A stretch of DNA of 33,819 bases from Patescibacteria group bacterium (GTDB lineage Bacteria; Patescibacteriota; Minisyncoccia; Phycocordibacterales; UBA2100). This document shows, piece by piece, positions 31,562 through 33,819 of the stretch. The stretch covers positions 1 to 33,819 of the forward strand of contig JAKFXQ010000040.1 of assembly GCA_021731295.1 (NCBI GenBank), read 5' to 3'. Every line of letters begins with the position of its first letter. The first letter of the stretch is position 1. Both the position numbers and the translations under genes were made by a program. The notes below the pieces were generated by a model. That model made no database searches. It saw only the letters and a list, made by a program, of their open reading frames with translations, and was not told the DNA's origin.

Positions 31562-31567
31562 TATAAT
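31562..31567 (+). promoter_or_regulatory. Consensus -10 box TATAAT with a normal 5' leader
   Basis: This is the only perfect TATAAT among the boxes found. It lies 50 nt before the GTG at 31618, so the transcript has a leader of roughly 44 nt. A weak -35 (TTCGAC at 31539-31544) is 17 nt upstream. Confidence 0.6.
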
Positions 31568-31601
31568 AGATTCGGTTCGTTCGAAACTAGAAGCCTGAAA
31601 A

Positions 31602-31617
31602 GGGAAAGGAGGTTCCC
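31602..31617 (+). promoter_or_regulatory. Shine-Dalgarno AGGAGG in the loop of a small hairpin
   Basis: GGGAA (31602-31606) and TTCCC (31613-31617) can form a 5-bp stem with AGGAGG as the entire 6-nt loop, directly before the GTG at 31618. The AAAGGAGG stretch matches the 16S rRNA tail and is spaced 5 nt from the start. It is the only strong Shine-Dalgarno sequence I see in the window. Confidence 0.6.
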
Positions 31618-32325
31618 GTGAGGGAATTCTTCAAACTGCTCCGGACAACGCTAATGGCGCTTGCCATCATCGCTGCTTCGGGCGCGCTCGGTACAGCGGC
31701 GTTCCTTATGTATCGAGTATGGACGGACACCGGAGACGTGGCAAAAAGCGTCGCGGCGCCGGTAACTGCGGTCTACGACTACTTTCGGGTAGTTCGTGGA
31801 ACGCAGAACCACACTAAGCCGTTGGATAAGCCTGCGTTGGACGCTCTGACGCAGGAAATGGCGGCGGTCGCAATCGCTCGGGATTCAACTGGTGAAGATG
31901 CGCGTCACGGCCGCGAGGTAAGGACGCTCATGTTCGATACCATGCTGCGGAATGTAGAGGATGGCTTGTCGATTCCGGATAACTTCCGGAAGGGGCACAC
32001 CTTCTTCCCGCCAGGATGGAATCACCAGGAGAACGCACCACTCATCACCCGTTGGACGACGGGCTGGGTGGACCGCGACCTCGATAAAACGCGACGAACC
32101 GTGCCGCCTGACGTCATGACGGAGGCACGCGACATCGTAGCGACGCGAAAGGTTCCCGACCCCAAGCACTGTGCGGTTGTTGTTATCCGTGCAGAGGGAA
32201 CTGGCGCAACCAGTTGGTCGGGCGAAAAAGCAGCCCGCGACTGGATTCTACGGAATATGCGTGAGGATGAGGCGCTCAAGACGCGCGGATTCCGAACGCG
32301 CTTCTTTTGTCCAAAGAAGCAGTGA
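31618..32325 (+). CDS. Membrane-anchored protein of unknown function (235 aa)
   Basis: I do not recognise the family. An anchor (residues about 11-33, TLMALAIIAASGALGTAAFLMY) precedes a hydrophilic, exported part rich in Arg, Lys, Asp and Glu. Segments include FPPGWNHQENAPLI and KHCAVVVIRAEGTGATSW, then KAARDWILRN and FFCPKK; the two Cys could pair. The GTG start is fixed by the Shine-Dalgarno sequence 5 nt upstream. The unit is unlike its neighbours: own TATAAT promoter, leader and intrinsic terminator. It may be newly acquired or strongly expressed; base composition alone does not settle this. Confidence 0.75.
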   Translation: MREFFKLLRTTLMALAIIAASGALGTAAFLMYRVWTDTGDVAKSVAAPVTAVYDYFRVVRGTQNHTKPLDKPALDALTQEMAAVAIARDSTGEDARHGREVRTLMFDTMLRNVEDGLSIPDNFRKGHTFFPPGWNHQENAPLITRWTTGWVDRDLDKTRRTVPPDVMTEARDIVATRKVPDPKHCAVVVIRAEGTGATSWSGEKAARDWILRNMREDEALKTRGFRTRFFCPKKQ

Positions 32326-32331
32326 CTTATG

Positions 32332-32373
32332 CCGCTCGGCGCCACTTCGGTGCCGGGCGGTTCGTTATTTATT
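32332..32373 (+). terminator. Intrinsic terminator
   Basis: CCGCTCGGCGCC (32332-32343) pairs with GGTGCCGGGCGG (32349-32360), twelve pairs including two G-U, around the loop ACTTC. A T-rich run (TTCGTTATTTATT) follows. It lies 6 nt behind the stop of the gene at 31618. The T-run covers the 3' end of the convergent minus-strand gene. Confidence 0.8.
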
Positions 32374-32670
32374 GAAGTATCTAATGAACCACTTCACGGC
32401 ATGAATGGAGGCCTGCCAGCCGCCGATTATGAACGTGGCCCAGAAGACATAGCTGGGAATCTCAATCGTAAAAATCCACGGGTTATACATCACGTACGCA
32501 CTTACATACATAATGGTGACGCCGCTGAGGATTGCGAGCAAATCAATAATCCATGCGTACCACGCGGTATAGACCGCGTGCCGACCTGCTGGATGCTTGT
32601 AGAAGAAGAAGAATGCGACAAGCTGCACCAGAACTATCGCGATGAAGCGCAGCGCGATGAGGACCGGCAT
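32365..32670 (-). CDS. Small polytopic membrane protein (101 aa)
   Basis: About three membrane helices are visible: residues 3-23 (VLIALRFIAIVLVQLVAFFFF), 39-60 (AWIIDLLAILSGVTIMYVSAYV) and 70-85 (IEIPSYVFWATFIIGG). It is rich in aromatic residues and has no recognised motif. The ATG at 32670 lies 4 nt after the stop of the PfkB kinase gene, so the two form an operon. A longer in-frame start within the kinase gene is rejected because it adds a non-hydrophobic leader antisense to nothing known. The function is unknown. Confidence 0.72.
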   Translation of the reverse strand: MPVLIALRFIAIVLVQLVAFFFFYKHPAGRHAVYTAWYAWIIDLLAILSGVTIMYVSAYVMYNPWIFTIEIPSYVFWATFIIGGWQASIHAVKWFIRYFNK

Positions 32671-32674
32671 AGTA

Positions 32675-33664
32675 CTAGAGCGCTGTCGCGACGAATTCTG
32701 CTGGGCGCTTGCCGTACCATTCTTCGACGCCAGCATCCGTGAGCGTGCCGAGCTGCACGTGCACGGCCTGCACGCCTGCGGCGGCGTTGATGAGTCCACG
32801 CATCAAGGCGTCCTTTGGCGCCATGCCTTTTATTATGTACGAGACGGTGGTTGCCGCTGTCGCGTCCCCCGCGCCCGTGCGCGAAACGGGTGGCGCTGGA
32901 TCTGGGTACATGGGGATGTGATACGCGGTGCCGTCCTCTTCCAAAATGTAGGAGCCGTTGCGTCCGTCAGTGATGACGGGAATCTTCGGGCCGAGCGCCT
33001 TGACGCCGTTTAGTAGTACTTTCACGTCAGTCTCCTGTGTACCGAGGATGAGTTGGGATTCCTCTTTATTACAGAAGAAGAGAGTGGTGGCCTGATACAT
33101 CTCCTTCATTTTCTCCGTACCAAGCTTCATCTGAAAGGTGCCTGGCTGGAAGACGAGCTTCACACCGTTTTGTGCCGCGTAGCGTGCGATATCGAGCTGG
33201 TATTCGAGTGATTCTTCAGGCAGCGACGTGACGTAGAACCACGTAGGCGCCTCGGCGAAGGTTGGGAGTTTGTATGGGTACATCTCGTGCTTGATAAGAA
33301 TGGTGCGCTCCGCACCGAACTGGAGAATGTAGTGATAGTTCGTGCGCATCTCCGGGTGTTTCTCGATGTACTCCGTTGCAATGCCGCGCTCGGTAAGTGC
33401 CTGGAGACATGCCGCGCCGTTCTGGTCTCCACCAATGTGGGCGACCAAGGCGCTCTGAAGTCCGAGACGCGCTGCGCAGACAGCAGCGTTCGGACCGTTT
33501 CCCACCGCCAGCACCTCGGTCACAGACTCGAAGGGGAGTTTCGTGCCGAATTTCATGCAAATCTCACAGTCCTCATTGTTTATTTTGCACGTAACGTGTG
33601 CGTCTTTCAGGCGTATAAAAGCGTCGGTCGTAATGTCGCCGAACGAGATCATGTCGTATTTCAT
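32675..33664 (-). CDS. PfkB-family carbohydrate kinase (329 aa)
   Basis: It is an ATP-dependent kinase of the ribokinase/PfkB fold. It opens YDMISFGDITTDAFI, has VGNGPNAAVCAARLG (substrate-binding GGxxxN-like motif) at about 54-68 and HIGGDQNG at 76-83. The signature SRTGAGDATAATTVSYI ends the fold, with catalytic Asp267 in GAGD. An unusual insert CKINNEDCEICMKFG (26-40) has three Cys. In this gene context (aldolase divergent, pentose-phosphate genes nearby) a sugar or sugar-phosphate is likely, but the substrate (ribose, fructose phosphate or nucleoside) cannot be told. TACACT lies 7 nt before the ATG. Confidence 0.87.
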   Translation of the reverse strand: MKYDMISFGDITTDAFIRLKDAHVTCKINNEDCEICMKFGTKLPFESVTEVLAVGNGPNAAVCAARLGLQSALVAHIGGDQNGAACLQALTERGIATEYIEKHPEMRTNYHYILQFGAERTILIKHEMYPYKLPTFAEAPTWFYVTSLPEESLEYQLDIARYAAQNGVKLVFQPGTFQMKLGTEKMKEMYQATTLFFCNKEESQLILGTQETDVKVLLNGVKALGPKIPVITDGRNGSYILEEDGTAYHIPMYPDPAPPVSRTGAGDATAATTVSYIIKGMAPKDALMRGLINAAAGVQAVHVQLGTLTDAGVEEWYGKRPAEFVATAL

Positions 33665-33671
33665 GGGAATT

Positions 33672-33677
33672 AGTGTA
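33672..33677 (-). promoter_or_regulatory. -10 box TACACT for the kinase operon
   Basis: On the minus strand TACACT lies 7 nt before the ATG at 33664, in a 38-bp divergent gap shared with the aldolase promoter. Confidence 0.5.
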
Positions 33678-33689
33678 TCACGCGCATGC

Positions 33690-33695
33690 TACTCT
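33690..33695 (+). promoter_or_regulatory. -10 box TACTCT for fba
   Basis: TACTCT, preceded by TGC, ends 7 nt before the ATG at 33703. Confidence 0.5.
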
Positions 33696-33702
33696 TTCCG
33701 GC

Positions 33703-33819
33703 ATGACGTTGAGGGAAGCGCTTGAGCGCGCGAGAGCGAACGGACAGGCCGTCGGCCATTTCAATATTTCGGACTCGACGCAAGTGAATGCCATTTGTGC
33801 TGCAGCACGTGACCTGAAA
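33703..33819 (+). CDS. fba: Class II fructose-bisphosphate aldolase, N-terminal fragment
   Basis: Only 39 residues lie inside the window; the gene continues beyond it. The start LREALERARANGQAVGHFNIS and STQVNAICAAARDLK match the N terminus of class II aldolases (typically LREAL..A...G.AVGAFN......QAI..AA). The zinc-binding His residues and the catalytic Asp lie outside the window. The enzyme splits fructose 1,6-bisphosphate to triose phosphates, consistent with gap in this window and with the divergent sugar kinase. Confidence 0.85.
   Translation, partial: MTLREALERARANGQAVGHFNISDSTQVNAICAAARDLK

Overview
ORGANISM. The window is compact, moderately GC-rich bacterial DNA with no rRNA, tRNA, CRISPR array or insertion sequence that I can see. 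TGA is an ordinary stop codon. Gene content points to a Patescibacteria/CPR bacterium, probably a parcubacterial lineage: many short exported proteins with one membrane anchor, fibre proteins with GIGTTTP-type repeats, small HDH cupredoxins, a prepilin, a transketolase split into two genes, and a small sugar-phosphate gene set. That assignment is inference. Almost every transcription unit starts with a TANNNT -10 box only 6-7 nt before the start codon and has no Shine-Dalgarno sequence, which predicts leaderless mRNAs. Operon-internal genes are joined by ATGA stop/start overlaps.

LAYOUT. (1) 2-5317 and 6821-9380: surface and fibre proteins. These are a large tail-fibre-like protein cut by the left edge, a lipoprotein-sized anchored protein, a two-LamG protein, and three ATGA-coupled proteins sharing one C-terminal module. 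(2) 5325-25590: the striking part. It holds twelve paralogues (P1-P12 here) of an exported Cys/His-rich family. Every copy has HxxxH, then one His about 28-35 residues later, then a second HxxxH written H(G/A/S)xGH, followed by C-x(10-14)-C repeats. I do not recognise this as a named family. Two copies (P1, P8) carry an N-terminal cupredoxin domain, and a third (P9) lies directly behind, and overlaps, a free-standing cupredoxin gene. An Lnt/CN-hydrolase gene sits inside the array, and a 114-bp remnant of a second Lnt lies between P6 and P7. A small anchored protein with a possible mature N-terminal His (YtkA/CopC-like) closes the array. (3) 26132-31535: central carbon genes gap-rpiB-rpe, a small membrane protein and a prepilin, then tktN-PPC domain-tktC and a 56-residue membrane peptide. 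(4) 31618-33819: a stand-alone gene with the window's only strong Shine-Dalgarno sequence and its own terminator, a small membrane protein and a PfkB kinase on the minus strand, and the start of a class II fructose-bisphosphate aldolase at the right edge.

HOW IT MAY WORK. The P proteins are predicted to sit outside the cytoplasmic membrane by an N-terminal anchor, with many cysteines (probably disulfides) and five invariant histidines suited to binding one or two metal ions. Fusion or adjacency to cupredoxins and to a YtkA/CopC-like protein suggests copper or another redox metal, but no substrate or reaction can be read from sequence. The metabolic block fits non-oxidative pentose-phosphate interconversion feeding lower glycolysis, as in other CPR bacteria.
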